From assembly GCA_003599595.1 (NCBI GenBank), contig QZIP01000046.1, forward strand, positions 1-44,477: DNA of 44,477 nucleotides. Direction: 5' to 3'. Source of the stretch: Candidatus Parcubacteria bacterium (GTDB lineage: Bacteria > Patescibacteriota > Microgenomatia > Levybacterales > GWA1-39-11). Made by a program: the position numbers and the translations under genes. Below are positions 23,482-32,226 of the stretch, piece by piece; position 1 is the stretch's first letter; every line of letters starts with the position of its first letter. A model generated the notes under the pieces. The model did not search any database. It was given only the letters and a program-made list of their open reading frames with translations, and was not told where the DNA came from.

Positions 23482-24408
23482 ATGAGGAAATTTTATTTAG
23501 CTATTCCTTTATTGGTTGTTATTGTTTTGTCTAGTTCTTCTTCCTATGCCTACAGTGAACATCCCGCAAAAAGAATTTTAGGTATTTCATCTGAGAGTTC
23601 AACAATGCCTGAGGTTTCATATGGTCCAGGATTAATTCTCCCAAGCAGTCCACTGTATTTTCTAGATAAATTAAAGCAAAATGTTAGGATTTCTTTGGCT
23701 CTTAAGCCAGAGGAAAGAGCAAAAGTTTATGAGCAGATTGCAGGAGAAAGGCTTGCAGAGGTTAGGGCTGAAGCTGTGAACGGAAATGATGAAGCATTAA
23801 ATGTGGCTTTGGACGATGTTTCTAATAATATTTCTTTGGCTGCAAAAGAACTTGAAAATGTAAAACTTAGAGGAAGAGATACAGAGGTTTTAGCAAGTGA
23901 GCTGAATGATTCAATCAAGGAAAAAAGAGAAGTATTAGGTGTTTTTGAATCCAGAGCAAATAATAATGTTGCACTTAGGGTGAGAGCTGTAAGGCAAAAT
24001 CTTTTTGAGGAAAAAGTAAGAGTGGGAGATTATTTGCCGCATTGGAGGTTTGAGCAAGAAGTAAATAATGATTTAAATGAGATATTAGCAGATGGCATAG
24101 ATGATGTTTCTGTTTCTACTTTAAGATTAAAGCAAGCTCTTGAGATGGCTAAAATTAATATAATGGAAAAGATGCAAAAAGATAAAAAGAGTACAGTTGG
24201 AGGTAGTATAAAAGGAGGTAAAGAAGAAAAAAATTATTCAGAAAGATTGAAAATAGAAGAGGAAAAGGTGCAGCAACAAAAAGAATTGAAAGTGAAAGAA
24301 ATGGAAAGAATAGTAGCTGAGCTTAAAAAACTTGAAGGTGGTAATGGTGATCTTGAAATGTCTAGTGTAGTAGTTCCTTCTATAACTTCTGCTCCAGATA
24401 AAGAATAA
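23482..24408 (+). CDS. Secreted DUF5667-like protein
   Basis: A 308-residue protein with a signal peptide (about residues 1-24, cleavage near SSYAYS). The segment LPSSPLYFLDKLKQNVRISLALKPEERAKVY, cited for its LP-SP-Y pattern, matches the DUF5667 style found in extracytoplasmic proteins of Gram-positives and CPR. It continues as long alpha-helices (about 70-220) and a charged coiled coil (about 240-290) with a short Ser/Thr/Pro tail. The function of the domain is unknown. Its own promoter gives a near-leaderless mRNA. Convergent with the unknown gene at 24449-24829. Confidence 0.72.
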   Translation: MRKFYLAIPLLVVIVLSSSSSYAYSEHPAKRILGISSESSTMPEVSYGPGLILPSSPLYFLDKLKQNVRISLALKPEERAKVYEQIAGERLAEVRAEAVNGNDEALNVALDDVSNNISLAAKELENVKLRGRDTEVLASELNDSIKEKREVLGVFESRANNNVALRVRAVRQNLFEEKVRVGDYLPHWRFEQEVNNDLNEILADGIDDVSVSTLRLKQALEMAKINIMEKMQKDKKSTVGGSIKGGKEEKNYSERLKIEEEKVQQQKELKVKEMERIVAELKKLEGGNGDLEMSSVVVPSITSAPDKE

Positions 24409-24448
24409 TTTAGTAGTTTTGTAAGTTTTCCCCGATGTCTTATTGGTC

Positions 24449-24829
24449 TTAGCCTTTCATTTTTCCTGTTTCTTTTGTCCCTCTTCTAATGTGCGGGGGG
24501 GGAGATGATTGTGGTTGGGATGTTTTTGGGGCTTCAAATTCAGATATTCCTGTTCTTTGTTCTCTTTTGTCTGTGTGGAATTCTTCTGATGGTTTTTGTG
24601 GAGGAGCGGAATTTATTTCTCCGTGTAGTTTGTTCCGGGCCTGAGCGAGTTTTTGTTCTGTTTGGGCCTTGTCTTGTTTTTGCCGCTGTACAAGTTCCTG
24701 ATCTGACAATTGTTCTCCGACGGTCTTAACAAGTTCTAAGGGAGTTTTGACAACCTCTTGTGTGATTTTTTTTGTAGTCTCTAAGAGTTCTGCTCCAACT
24801 CTTGATAAAATACTTCCTGAATCTGACAT
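24449..24829 (-). CDS. Small hypothetical protein
   Basis: 126 residues. The first ~45 form a possible amphipathic helix (SILSRVGAELLETTKKITQEVVKTPLELVKTVGEQL) cited for its pattern, then a Gln/Lys-rich coil, then a disordered Pro/Ser/Glu-rich tail (SQPQSSPPPHIRRGTKE). No domain is recognised. The spacer before its start is AT-rich without a clear promoter or Shine-Dalgarno. It lies 41 nt after htrA on the same strand, so it may be co-transcribed with it. Confidence 0.55.
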   Translation of the reverse strand: MSDSGSILSRVGAELLETTKKITQEVVKTPLELVKTVGEQLSDQELVQRQKQDKAQTEQKLAQARNKLHGEINSAPPQKPSEEFHTDKREQRTGISEFEAPKTSQPQSSPPPHIRRGTKETGKMKG

Positions 24830-24870
24830 GATTTGATTAATTTGAAATTTAAAATTAAAAATTTTTTCTG

Positions 24871-26034
24871 TTACTCTTCAGGCGCTTGTTGTAAAACTGC
24901 CTTGATGTCTATTATTTTATCATCTCTATAGAGAGATATGTTAATGGTATCGCCAATTTTTTTGCCCGAGATGAGTCCAGCAAGTCCTCTTGTTGATTCT
25001 GTAACTTTTTTCCCGTCAATTTTAATAATTATATCTCCTTTTTTTACTCCTGCTTTTTCAGCCGATGTTTTTTTTATAACTTCCAGGATATAGGCCCCTT
25101 CGGGAACATCATTTAAAAGAGCGGCCCGTTTGTTAATCATATCATAATGTACTCCTAAAAACGGCCTGTTAAATTCTCCTGTTTCCTCAAAGTTTTTAAG
25201 TGAGTCTTTAACGATGTTTATAGGAATTGCGAAACCAATATTTTGACCATCTCTTGCTACAGCCGTGTTTATTCCGATAGCCTGACCTTTTGAGTTAAGA
25301 AGGGGACCTCCTGAGTTTCCGGGATTTATGGCGGCATCTGTTTGGATAACGTTGTCAAGTCTTTCAACGTATCCCTGAAATGCGTTTCCGGCAGTTACTC
25401 CTCTTCCAAGTCCGGATATTACTCCTGTTGTAACCGTGTTTCTAAATTCACCAAGAGCAGTTCCGATTGCAATAGCATATTGTCCCACTTGAAGATTTGA
25501 AGAATTTCCAAGTTCTATGGTTTTAAAGCCTGATGATGGAGGGTTTTTAACTTTTAGGATTGCAATATCATTCAATGGGTCCTGGTATATTTTTTCAACT
25601 TTATATTTATCACCCTTGTGGTCAATTACCAAATATTTAAGTGTTTTGTCTGAGATAACGTGTTTGTTTGTGACTATAAGACCATTAGATTTGATAATAA
25701 AGCCTGAGCCTATATATTCCTCTTTGATTGTGTCATTTAATGGTTCTTCAAGGGGTTGGTCGAAAAAAACTGAAAAGGGGCCAATCTGCATATCCTTTTC
25801 TGTATTGATTGAATTTTCTGCTCCAATAGTTACTACGGATGGCCCAACATCTTTGACTACTTTTGTAACAACAGATTCCTCTAAAACAATATTAATGGTT
25901 TCTTGAGAAGTGTTATTTTTTTCTTCAGAAATTTTATTGAATTGATTGTTAATTGAGGGTAAGATTCTTGATAAACTTTCCCAGACAGTAGATATTAAAA
26001 GTAGAAAGAAAAGCAAAACTAAAAGCTTTTTCAT
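24871..26034 (-). CDS. htrA: Membrane-anchored HtrA/DegP-type serine protease with PDZ domain
   Basis: A 387-residue S1C protease. One N-terminal membrane helix (about 3-20) is followed by the trypsin-like domain with the triad His in VTNKHVI, Asp in NDIAILKV and Ser in NPGNSGGPL, then one PDZ domain (about 280-380, EKAGVKKGDIIIKIDG). Such proteases degrade or refold damaged proteins outside the cytoplasmic membrane. ATG 26034 is preferred to a longer frame from 26070 because the promoter TTGACA-N17-TAAACT ends 7 nt before it and the protein then starts directly with the membrane helix. All catalytic residues are present. Confidence 0.93.
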   Translation of the reverse strand: MKKLLVLLFFLLLISTVWESLSRILPSINNQFNKISEEKNNTSQETINIVLEESVVTKVVKDVGPSVVTIGAENSINTEKDMQIGPFSVFFDQPLEEPLNDTIKEEYIGSGFIIKSNGLIVTNKHVISDKTLKYLVIDHKGDKYKVEKIYQDPLNDIAILKVKNPPSSGFKTIELGNSSNLQVGQYAIAIGTALGEFRNTVTTGVISGLGRGVTAGNAFQGYVERLDNVIQTDAAINPGNSGGPLLNSKGQAIGINTAVARDGQNIGFAIPINIVKDSLKNFEETGEFNRPFLGVHYDMINKRAALLNDVPEGAYILEVIKKTSAEKAGVKKGDIIIKIDGKKVTESTRGLAGLISGKKIGDTINISLYRDDKIIDIKAVLQQAPEE

Positions 26035-26041
26035 AATGATA

Positions 26042-26070
26042 AGTTTAATATAAAGATTTGTGCCTGTCAA
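26042..26070 (-). promoter_or_regulatory. Leaderless promoter of htrA
   Basis: Minus strand: TTGACA (26070-26065), 17 nt, TAAACT (26047-26042), 7 nt, ATG. A perfect -35 and good -10. The 26088-26115 DNA just upstream contains gtagcacgtggcgggtagc, related to the repeat before ssb. Confidence 0.75.
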
Positions 26071-26138
26071 TGCTTCTTTGAAGCCAGATTGCGCGTAGCA
26101 CGTGGCGGGTAGCAGATGGTTTAAATTATAAATTGGAA

Positions 26139-27380
26139 TTAATTTCCCACAATTAGGATAGCGTCGAAGGGTTCGTTTTTATCAAGATTATATTCGATTA
26201 TTGATGGGAGTGGTAGGGATGCAAATTCTAGATCTTTTTTAAGAAGATATATGAAGTCTCTTTTTTCAGGTTTTGTTTTGATTATTAAGCCATTTGTGTT
26301 AAGGTCAGTTGAATTTTCTATTGATTTTATGTTGTAGTCAAACATTTTTAATACAACTCCAAATTTTGTAGCTTCTCCTGTTTTTTGTGATGCATTTTCA
26401 ATTTTAATTGAAAATAGTCTTCTGTCTAGTCCTGTTTGTTTGTCAATTGGGTAACTTGGTCTAAAAGAAGAAATAGAATTCTCTTCAAGACTTGGATAAA
26501 CTTCTAGAAATGGTATTGGAAAGTTTTTGGAAAGATTGGTAAGAGTTTCAAAATCAACATATTTTTCTTTTCCGTCTGCAGGATCAAGATAGTAGGCGCC
26601 GTTTTGATCATAGCCATTGATGACTACACTATGTTCTCCTGGAACTAGAGGAATAGCATTTGCGTAGGAAAGGATGACTTCTGCAATGCTGTTATATCTA
26701 GAAGAGTGTATCCAGGCAATGATGAGATGCTTTGAAGAAATAGCCTTTTTTATTTTTGCGGAAAGCTCTTGATTTGCATAAATTGGCACGGCATTCAAGT
26801 TGTAATTTGAGAATAGATCAATTAGGGGACCAGCATGGACTCCATAGTATTCGGTTCCTCCAAAGACTTGGTTAAGATTGGTGTAGAGCATATTTTTGCT
26901 TGGAGAGAGTGCTCCCATTCTGATTCCAATATTTGGGTTTTCTGATTGAGGAACTTGAGAAATGAGTGTTTTTTCTGCGCTTAGTTCATTTTGGGGACTA
27001 AAGTCAGGAAAGTTGGAAAAATAGTAAATAATAGCCGCTGATGCTGCAAACTCACAGCTTAGATTATATACTTGTTTCCTTGAGGGAAGGTTAATTTTAA
27101 ATGATAATGGGATAATTTCCTGACTTTCTTTTTTTTCAATTGAAGGGGTGGCTTTTAATGTTAAATTTTTTTTGCTGTGGTTATTAGTTATGGTTTGAGT
27201 ATTTGGTGCTGAAAAACTTTTTGGAATTGGGGCTTCTATTAATGTTTTTTTGGGAATAGGGCTTGAATTGTTATTGAATATGTTGAGCCAGAATGATGTC
27301 CAGAGTAAGTAAAATGAAACTACTAAAATTATAGGGTAGGGTGGTTTTGAAAATTTCCGGATAAGTTTTGAATTATGCAT
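26139..27380 (-). CDS. Membrane-anchored C39-like cysteine peptidase
   Basis: A 413-residue protein with an N-terminal membrane helix (about 15-35, PIILVVSFYLLWTSFWL) and a Lys/Ser/Pro-rich stalk. The papain-like C39_2 core follows: Cys in NLSCEFAASAA (about residue 108), His in EHSVVINGYD and Asp in YYLDPADG. A DUF4012-free C-terminal region of ~110 residues contains beta strands (LDRRLFSIKIENASQKTGEATKFGVV, cited for pattern). It should act outside the membrane; no bacteriocin or ABC transporter is present, so a processing-export role is not supported. A -10-like TTATAT lies 6 nt before ATG 27380. Confidence 0.78.
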   Translation of the reverse strand: MHNSKLIRKFSKPPYPIILVVSFYLLWTSFWLNIFNNNSSPIPKKTLIEAPIPKSFSAPNTQTITNNHSKKNLTLKATPSIEKKESQEIIPLSFKINLPSRKQVYNLSCEFAASAAIIYYFSNFPDFSPQNELSAEKTLISQVPQSENPNIGIRMGALSPSKNMLYTNLNQVFGGTEYYGVHAGPLIDLFSNYNLNAVPIYANQELSAKIKKAISSKHLIIAWIHSSRYNSIAEVILSYANAIPLVPGEHSVVINGYDQNGAYYLDPADGKEKYVDFETLTNLSKNFPIPFLEVYPSLEENSISSFRPSYPIDKQTGLDRRLFSIKIENASQKTGEATKFGVVLKMFDYNIKSIENSTDLNTNGLIIKTKPEKRDFIYLLKKDLEFASLPLPSIIEYNLDKNEPFDAILIVGN

Positions 27381-27394
27381 TTAACCATATAATG

Positions 27395-27600
27395 ACAGAT
27401 CAAAAATCAAAGATCAAATATCAAAACCTAGTTAAAAGTAAAAAGACAATATTTTTAAAGTTTTTAGATTTAAGTTTTAGTTTTGCGATTTGACTCCGAT
27501 TTAATAGGAGTTGAGATTTGAATTTTGAGATTTTTCTTAAGGATGATTAGAATGATTAAATTATGATCTCAATGATGAAGTTAGAGTTTGTAGATTAAGT
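27395..27600. repeat. Inverted-repeat spacer upstream of rpsF
   Basis: gatcaaaaatcaaagatcaaa words on the left, tttagatttaagttttag and gatttgaattttgag on the right, with a central ctccgatttaataggag palindrome. It lies between the divergent C39-like gene and rpsF. Confidence 0.55.
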
Positions 27601-27677
27601 TAATTTGGCTCTTGTATTTTAGACTGCTCTTTAGTATGATTATGAATTGATTTTGCCATATTTAAGATGGAATTATT

Positions 27678-27950
27678 ATGAGAAAATACAGATTGATACT
27701 AGTTCTTAAAAGTGATATAAAAAAGGAAGAAAAACAAAAACTTTTAGATGATGTTAAAAAGTGGGCAGGCAAGATATCTGAAGAAAAAGTAGAGGAGATA
27801 GGAGAAAAAAAGTTTGCCTATACAATAAAGCATGAGAAAAAAGGGGATTATGTTATGATTAGATTTAGTTCGGAAAGGGTAGAAGGAGATCTAGAGAAGA
27901 GAATTTTGATGCAGAATAGTGTATTAAGACACTTATTGATAAGAGATTAG
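27678..27950 (+). CDS. rpsF: Ribosomal protein S6
   Basis: A 90-residue bS6: begins MRKYRLILVLKSD, contains the KKFAYTIKHEKKGDYVMIRFS strand region, cited in part, and ends IRD. It binds S18 in the platform of the small subunit. It heads the classical rpsF-ssb-rpsR order and so is probably co-transcribed with both, although the spacers (95 and 123 nt) are longer than in most bacteria and are filled with repeats. No Shine-Dalgarno is clear before ATG 27678. Confidence 0.93.
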   Translation: MRKYRLILVLKSDIKKEEKQKLLDDVKKWAGKISEEKVEEIGEKKFAYTIKHEKKGDYVMIRFSSERVEGDLEKRILMQNSVLRHLLIRD

Positions 27951-28012
27951 TTTGGGCGGGTAGCCTTTAGCATGTAGCGTGTGATTTAAATAATTTAAGA
28001 AACTAAATGACT

Positions 28013-28040
28013 ACGTGCCACGTGCTACGTGCCACGTGCT
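28013..28040. repeat. Tandem 14-bp repeat just before ssb
   Basis: Two perfect copies of acgtgccacgtgct run to within 5 nt of the ssb start, leaving no room for a Shine-Dalgarno. Partial relatives are at 27965-27981 and 26093-26110. Confidence 0.75.
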
Positions 28041-28045
28041 AAAAT

Positions 28046-28570
28046 ATGGCGAGAAGTTTGAATAGAGTACAATTAATAGGAAATTTAACAAGAGATCCAG
28101 AATTGAGATATACTCCTCAAGGAACGGCTGTCTGCACTTTTGGTTTGGCGACAAATAGAAAGTGGACGATGGAGAGTGGAGAAAGTAGAGAGGAGGCAGA
28201 ATTTCATAGAATTGTTGCTTGGAATAAACTTGCAGAGCTTTGTTCACAGCTTCTTTCTAAAGGAAGAAAAGTTTATGTTGAAGGTAGACTTTCAACTAGA
28301 ACTTGGACGGCACAAGATGGTACTCAGAAGACAACAACAGAGGTTGTGATTGATGATATGATAATTCTTGATAGTAGACGGGATTTTGCAAAAGATGGGG
28401 GAGATTTAGGGCAACAGACGGGTGGAGTTGTTGAGTTAAAACAGTCTAATGAAGAAGGGGTTTCTGGTGAAGGAGAGGATCATTCAGTTTCAAAAAAGAG
28501 CAGAAGAGGACCGGCAGATAAGCCGGAAAAGACTGAGGAAGATGTAAATCCAGAGGATATACCATTCTAA
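28046..28570 (+). CDS. ssb: Single-stranded DNA-binding protein
   Basis: A 174-residue SSB. The OB fold occupies about residues 1-105 (RSLNRVQLIGNLTRDPELRYT, cited in part, and FHRIVAWNKLAELC), followed by a disordered acidic linker and the protein-interaction tail ending DIPF. It protects single-stranded DNA and recruits replication and repair proteins. It lies between rpsF and rpsR as in most bacteria. The start region is occupied by a 14-bp tandem repeat instead of a Shine-Dalgarno. Confidence 0.95.
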   Translation: MARSLNRVQLIGNLTRDPELRYTPQGTAVCTFGLATNRKWTMESGESREEAEFHRIVAWNKLAELCSQLLSKGRKVYVEGRLSTRTWTAQDGTQKTTTEVVIDDMIILDSRRDFAKDGGDLGQQTGGVVELKQSNEEGVSGEGEDHSVSKKSRRGPADKPEKTEEDVNPEDIPF

Positions 28571-28573
28571 TAA

Positions 28574-28686
28574 TTTTAAATTTTAAATTTTTAATGAATT
28601 CCGATTAAATCGGACCGAATGTTTAAATTTTAAAATTTTAGATTTGATTTAAAATTAAAAATTTAGAATTAAAAATTAAACAATAA
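28574..28686. repeat. AT-rich inverted spacer between ssb and rpsR
   Basis: ttaaattttaaatttttaa on the left and complementary aaaattaaaaatttagaatt on the right, around a ccgattaaatcgg palindrome. Same family as the other spacers. Confidence 0.55.
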
Positions 28687-28693
28687 TTTGAAT

Positions 28694-28948
28694 ATGGCAG
28701 AAAATAGACCAAATAGATCAAGAAGATCCAAAAAAAGAGAAGTAAAAAAAGAGTGTTTTTTTGATAAAGAAAAGAAGGAACCAAATTTTTTGGAACCTGA
28801 AATTCTTTCTAAGTTTATAAGTGAAAGAGGAAAGATTTTATCAAGAACAAGAACGGGTTTGTGTGCTTCTGATCAGAGGAAATTAACAAGCGCTGTTAAA
28901 AGGGCAAGGCATCTTGGTCTTCTCCCCTTTGTAGTGAAGCCTGAATAG
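28694..28948 (+). CDS. rpsR: Ribosomal protein S18
   Basis: An 84-residue bS18 with a Lys/Arg-rich N terminus ([18 protein letters not shown]) and the conserved core, here [30 protein letters not shown] (cited for pattern). It partners S6. ATG 28694 is preferred to a TTG at 28688. It ends the rpsF-ssb-rpsR group; ctpA follows 18 nt later on the same strand and may be co-transcribed. Confidence 0.93.
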   Translation: MAENRPNRSRRSKKREVKKECFFDKEKKEPNFLEPEILSKFISERGKILSRTRTGLCASDQRKLTSAVKRARHLGLLPFVVKPE

Positions 28949-28966
28949 CTCCATAAGCTTTTAATA

Positions 28967-30280
28967 ATGAGCAGAAAAATTACTTTAACATTCTTCCAGG
29001 TTGTTGCATTAATTTTAATATCAAGCATTTTGGGTTATTTTTATGGAACTAACAATATAGGTCTTCAATGGAAAAATTATAAGCCAATTGCAATTATAGA
29101 TTCTAAAAATCCTCCAGACGGTGGTAGATTAGATATGAGCCTTTTTTATGATGTATTGGATAAGGTTAATAGTAAATATTACGATAAAGGCAAGATAGAT
29201 CCTCAGAAGCTAACCTATGGAGCAATTTCCGGGATGCTTGGGAGCCTTGAGGATCCTTATACTTCTTTTTTTCCACCAAAGGAAAATACGTCTTTTAAAA
29301 CACAGCTTGCTGGTGAATTTAGTGGAATAGGGGCTGAGCTAGGGATGTCAAATGATAATAGGGTAACTGTTGTTTCTCCGTTGGATAATTCTCCAGCTTA
29401 CAAAGCTGGGATAAGAGCAGGAGATATAATTGTGAAGGTTGATGGAAAAGATACTTCCGGTTGGACACTGGCTCAGGCGGTTGAAAATATAAGAGGACCT
29501 AAAGGAAGTAAGGTTAATTTGGGTATTTTACATGAGAAACAGAAGGATTCTGTTGATGTTTCAATAGTAAGAGATGTGATCGTTGTAAAAAGTGTGACAG
29601 GTTGGGTAAAAAATGTTAAATGTAATGAAGATAAATGTGAGAGAGTTGATGAAGGTTCTGTTTTAGGATCAAAAGTTAAGGATCAGAATGCGAGTGTTGC
29701 TTATATAAGACTTTCTCAATTTGGTGATAAAACTAATAATGAGTGGGTGTTGTTGATAAGCTCTCTTTCCCAAGACATAAAAAAACAGACTAATTTTAAA
29801 GGAATAATTCTTGATGTTAGAAATAATCCAGGTGGATATCTTAAGGATGCTGTTTTTATAGCGTCTGAATTTCTTAAGAATGGGAATGTGGTTATACAAG
29901 AAAATTCAAGTGGAGACAGATATGAAATGAGTGTTGTGAGGCGGGGTGTATTTACGGATTATCCTTTGGTAGTTCTTGTGAATAGAGGATCAGCTTCTGC
30001 TTCTGAAATTGTAGCAGGTGCACTAAGGGATCATAGAAAAATAAAGCTTGTTGGAGAGAAAACATTTGGTAAGGGAACGATTCAAGAAGCAACGGATGTT
30101 GATAGTGGTGCAAGTGTTCATATTTCGGTTGCAAAATGGCTTACTCCAAATGGGATATGGGTTGATAAAAAGGGACTCGAACCGGATGTAAAAGTTGAAT
30201 TTGATGGCGACAGTTTCAAGAAGGATCCTTTGGGTTTTGATAATCAAGTTCAGAAAGCAATGATGGAGTTACTAAAATAG
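28967..30280 (+). CDS. ctpA: S41 family C-terminal processing peptidase
   Basis: A 437-residue protease with an N-terminal membrane helix (about 8-27), a PDZ domain (about 115-195, AYKAGIRAGDIIVKVDGKD) and the S41 core with catalytic Ser in RGSASASEIVAG and Lys in GEKTFGKGTIQ. CtpA-type enzymes trim or degrade proteins outside the cytoplasmic membrane. A short extra loop with a Cys pair (VKCNEDKCERV, about 205-215) lies between the PDZ and core domains and is unusual. Start ATG 28967 immediately precedes the membrane helix. Confidence 0.93.
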   Translation: MSRKITLTFFQVVALILISSILGYFYGTNNIGLQWKNYKPIAIIDSKNPPDGGRLDMSLFYDVLDKVNSKYYDKGKIDPQKLTYGAISGMLGSLEDPYTSFFPPKENTSFKTQLAGEFSGIGAELGMSNDNRVTVVSPLDNSPAYKAGIRAGDIIVKVDGKDTSGWTLAQAVENIRGPKGSKVNLGILHEKQKDSVDVSIVRDVIVVKSVTGWVKNVKCNEDKCERVDEGSVLGSKVKDQNASVAYIRLSQFGDKTNNEWVLLISSLSQDIKKQTNFKGIILDVRNNPGGYLKDAVFIASEFLKNGNVVIQENSSGDRYEMSVVRRGVFTDYPLVVLVNRGSASASEIVAGALRDHRKIKLVGEKTFGKGTIQEATDVDSGASVHISVAKWLTPNGIWVDKKGLEPDVKVEFDGDSFKKDPLGFDNQVQKAMMELLK

Positions 30281-30289
30281 TTGTTTAAT

Positions 30290-30550
30290 TATTCTAATTG
30301 CTCTAATTAACCTAATTACCCTAAACAAATCCTAATACTATTTAATTCAAAGTTCAAATCCGATTCAATCGGATTCAAAATTCAAAATGTAATGGATTCG
30401 ACTAATGCTCACCATTGTACTGAGCAATGCCGAAGTACAAAATTGCTGGTCAAAATTAAAAATTATAAGTTATTAAACTTTAAATTGATAACTGTAACTT
30501 TTAACTTTGCACTTTGCACTTTTAACTTTTTTTAGGTCAATTAGGTCAAT
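30290..30550. repeat. Long inverted-repeat spacer before cysS
   Basis: Outer words ctaattaacctaattaccctaa and their complement ttaggtcaattaggtcaatt flank A-rich and T-rich arms and a ccgattcaatcgg palindrome. A 64-bp subunit at 30381-30444 recurs at 35729-35792. No gene. Confidence 0.6.
30381..30444. repeat. 64-bp repeat, copy 1
   Basis: It differs from copy 2 (35729-35792) at four positions, all C/T. Stem arms gtaatgg and ccattgt keep pairing through G-T wobbles; the other copy has gcaatgg/ccattgc. Both precede plus-strand genes. Confidence 0.7.
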
Positions 30551-30582
30551 TTTAATGTCTGCTTTCATATCGGATCTCATTT

Positions 30583-30591
30583 TGGTACAAT
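30583..30591 (+). promoter_or_regulatory. Extended -10 promoter of cysS
   Basis: TGGTACAAT (TG at 30583-30584, TACAAT at 30586-30591) lies 6 nt before ATG 30598, so the mRNA should be leaderless. Confidence 0.6.
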
Positions 30592-30597
30592 TCTAAT

Positions 30598-31983
30598 ATG
30601 AAACTATACAATACTTTAACCCGTGATATTCAGGAGTTTAAGCCTTTAGATGCGCCCTGTGTAGGGCTGTATACTTGTGGTCCCACTGTTTATAATTATG
30701 TTCATATAGGTAATCTTAGGAAATATATAGGTGATGATATCTTAAAAAGAGTTCTGAAAATTAACGGATATGAGGTAAAACATATAATGAATGTGACAGA
30801 TGTTGGCCATTTGGTGTCTGATGCAGATGAGGGGGAAGATAAGATTGAGAAAATGGCAAGAGAAAAAAGAATGGAGCCAATAGATCTGGCACGTTTTTTT
30901 GAAGCGTATTTTTTTAAGTCAACAGATGTTGTAAATGTTCAAAGACCTGATGTTGTTGCAAGAGTTACAGAACATATTAAGGAGCAGGTTGAGTTAATTG
31001 AAAAACTGTTGGGTAAGGGTTTTGCGTATATAACTGATCAGGCAATTTATTTTGACGTTGCAAAGTTTCCTGAGTACACTAAGCTTTCAGGTCAGAAGTT
31101 AGAAGAAAAAGAGATAGGTGTAAGAAAAGAGGTTGTTGTTGATCCAGGGAAGAGAAATCCGGCTGATTTTGCTTTGTGGTTTAAGGCCTGCGGCCGTTTT
31201 GCTAATCATATTATGAGATGGAGTTCCCCATGGGGAGAGGGTTTTCCTGGATGGCATATAGAATGTTCTGCGATAGCTATGACCTATTTAGGTGAAACTT
31301 TAGATATTCATACCGGTGGGATAGATCATGTTCCTGTTCATCATACAAATGAAATTGCGCAGTCTGAAGCGGCAAGTGGAAAAGAGTTTGTAAAATATTG
31401 GGTGCATCATGGGTGGCTTTTGGTTGATGGAGAAAAGATGTCCAAGTCTAAAAAAAACTTTTATACTATTGATGATGTTGTCAAAAAAGGTTTTGACGCA
31501 CTTGCTTATAGATATTTAACGCTTCTTACTCATTATAGAGCTCCTATAAATTTCACCTGGAAAGGTTTGGAATCTGCTCAATCTGCGCTGGATAGACTGT
31601 ATGAAATTGCATCGGCCTTACCGGAAGAAGCAGAAGGCGTGAGTGTTGATTATGGACATAGTTTTTTGGATGCAGTGAATAATGATTTGAATATGCCTGA
31701 GGCCATTTCTGTAATGTGGGAACTTTTAAGATCAAAAGAGAGTGAGAAAATAAAAGCGGCCACACTTTATGAAATGGATCAGGTTTTTGGTTTGAAAATC
31801 CGTGAGCACGCTCAAGCGTCAAAAAATATTCCTGAGGAAATTATGCAGCTTGTTAAGCAAAGAGAGATTTTGAGGAAACAAAAAAAGTTTGGATTGGCTG
31901 ATCAATTAAGGAATAAAATTGAGAAAATGGGATACATTCTTAAAGATGATAAGAAAGGAACGAAAGTCCTCAAAAAGATATAG
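30598..31983 (+). CDS. cysS: Cysteinyl-tRNA synthetase
   Basis: A 461-residue class I synthetase charging tRNA-Cys. The HIGH-type motif is VYNYVHIGNLR, KMSKS is EKMSKSKKN, and the zinc ligands are in YTCGPTVY, WHIECSAIA and HHTNEIAQSEA. Length and domain order are normal, including the C-terminal helical domain. The start is supported by an extended -10 6 nt upstream. It is probably monocistronic, with a 243-nt repeat-filled spacer downstream. Confidence 0.96.
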   Translation: MKLYNTLTRDIQEFKPLDAPCVGLYTCGPTVYNYVHIGNLRKYIGDDILKRVLKINGYEVKHIMNVTDVGHLVSDADEGEDKIEKMAREKRMEPIDLARFFEAYFFKSTDVVNVQRPDVVARVTEHIKEQVELIEKLLGKGFAYITDQAIYFDVAKFPEYTKLSGQKLEEKEIGVRKEVVVDPGKRNPADFALWFKACGRFANHIMRWSSPWGEGFPGWHIECSAIAMTYLGETLDIHTGGIDHVPVHHTNEIAQSEAASGKEFVKYWVHHGWLLVDGEKMSKSKKNFYTIDDVVKKGFDALAYRYLTLLTHYRAPINFTWKGLESAQSALDRLYEIASALPEEAEGVSVDYGHSFLDAVNNDLNMPEAISVMWELLRSKESEKIKAATLYEMDQVFGLKIREHAQASKNIPEEIMQLVKQREILRKQKKFGLADQLRNKIEKMGYILKDDKKGTKVLKKI

Positions 31984-31984
31984 A

Positions 31985-32190
31985 TAAAATTTCTAATTAA
32001 CCTAATTATTCTAGTTTCTAAATAATCACCAATGGTAAAAATCCAAAGTTCAAAGTTCAAATGACAAATCAAACCCAAAGCTCAAATACCAAAAAGTTTG
32101 GATTTTGGAAATTCGGATTTAATTTGACATTTGGGTTTTGTCATTTGGATTTTTTTAGAAATTAGGTTAGTTAGGTTAATTTATACTGAT
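31985..32190. repeat. Long inverted-repeat spacer after cysS
   Basis: Left words (ctaattaacctaattattct, tccaaagttcaaagttcaaa, caaatcaaacccaaa) mirror right words (tttgggttttgtcatttgga, ttagaaattaggttagttag). It would form one hairpin of about 200 nt. It shares the outer words with the spacers at 14190 and 30290. Confidence 0.65.
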
Positions 32191-32219
32191 TGAATATCTC
32201 CGCGATTTATTTATATAAT
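32190..32219 (+). promoter_or_regulatory. Leaderless promoter of the MFS gene
   Basis: TTGAAT (32190-32195), 18 nt, TATAAT (32214-32219), then 7 nt to a GTG start at 32227. Confidence 0.65.
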
Positions 32220-32226
32220 CTATTCT

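Noticed and set aside
26139-27380. C39-like protein as a bacteriocin-processing peptidase
   Set aside because: There is no ABC transporter or small leader-peptide gene nearby and the protein is a single-pass anchored enzyme.
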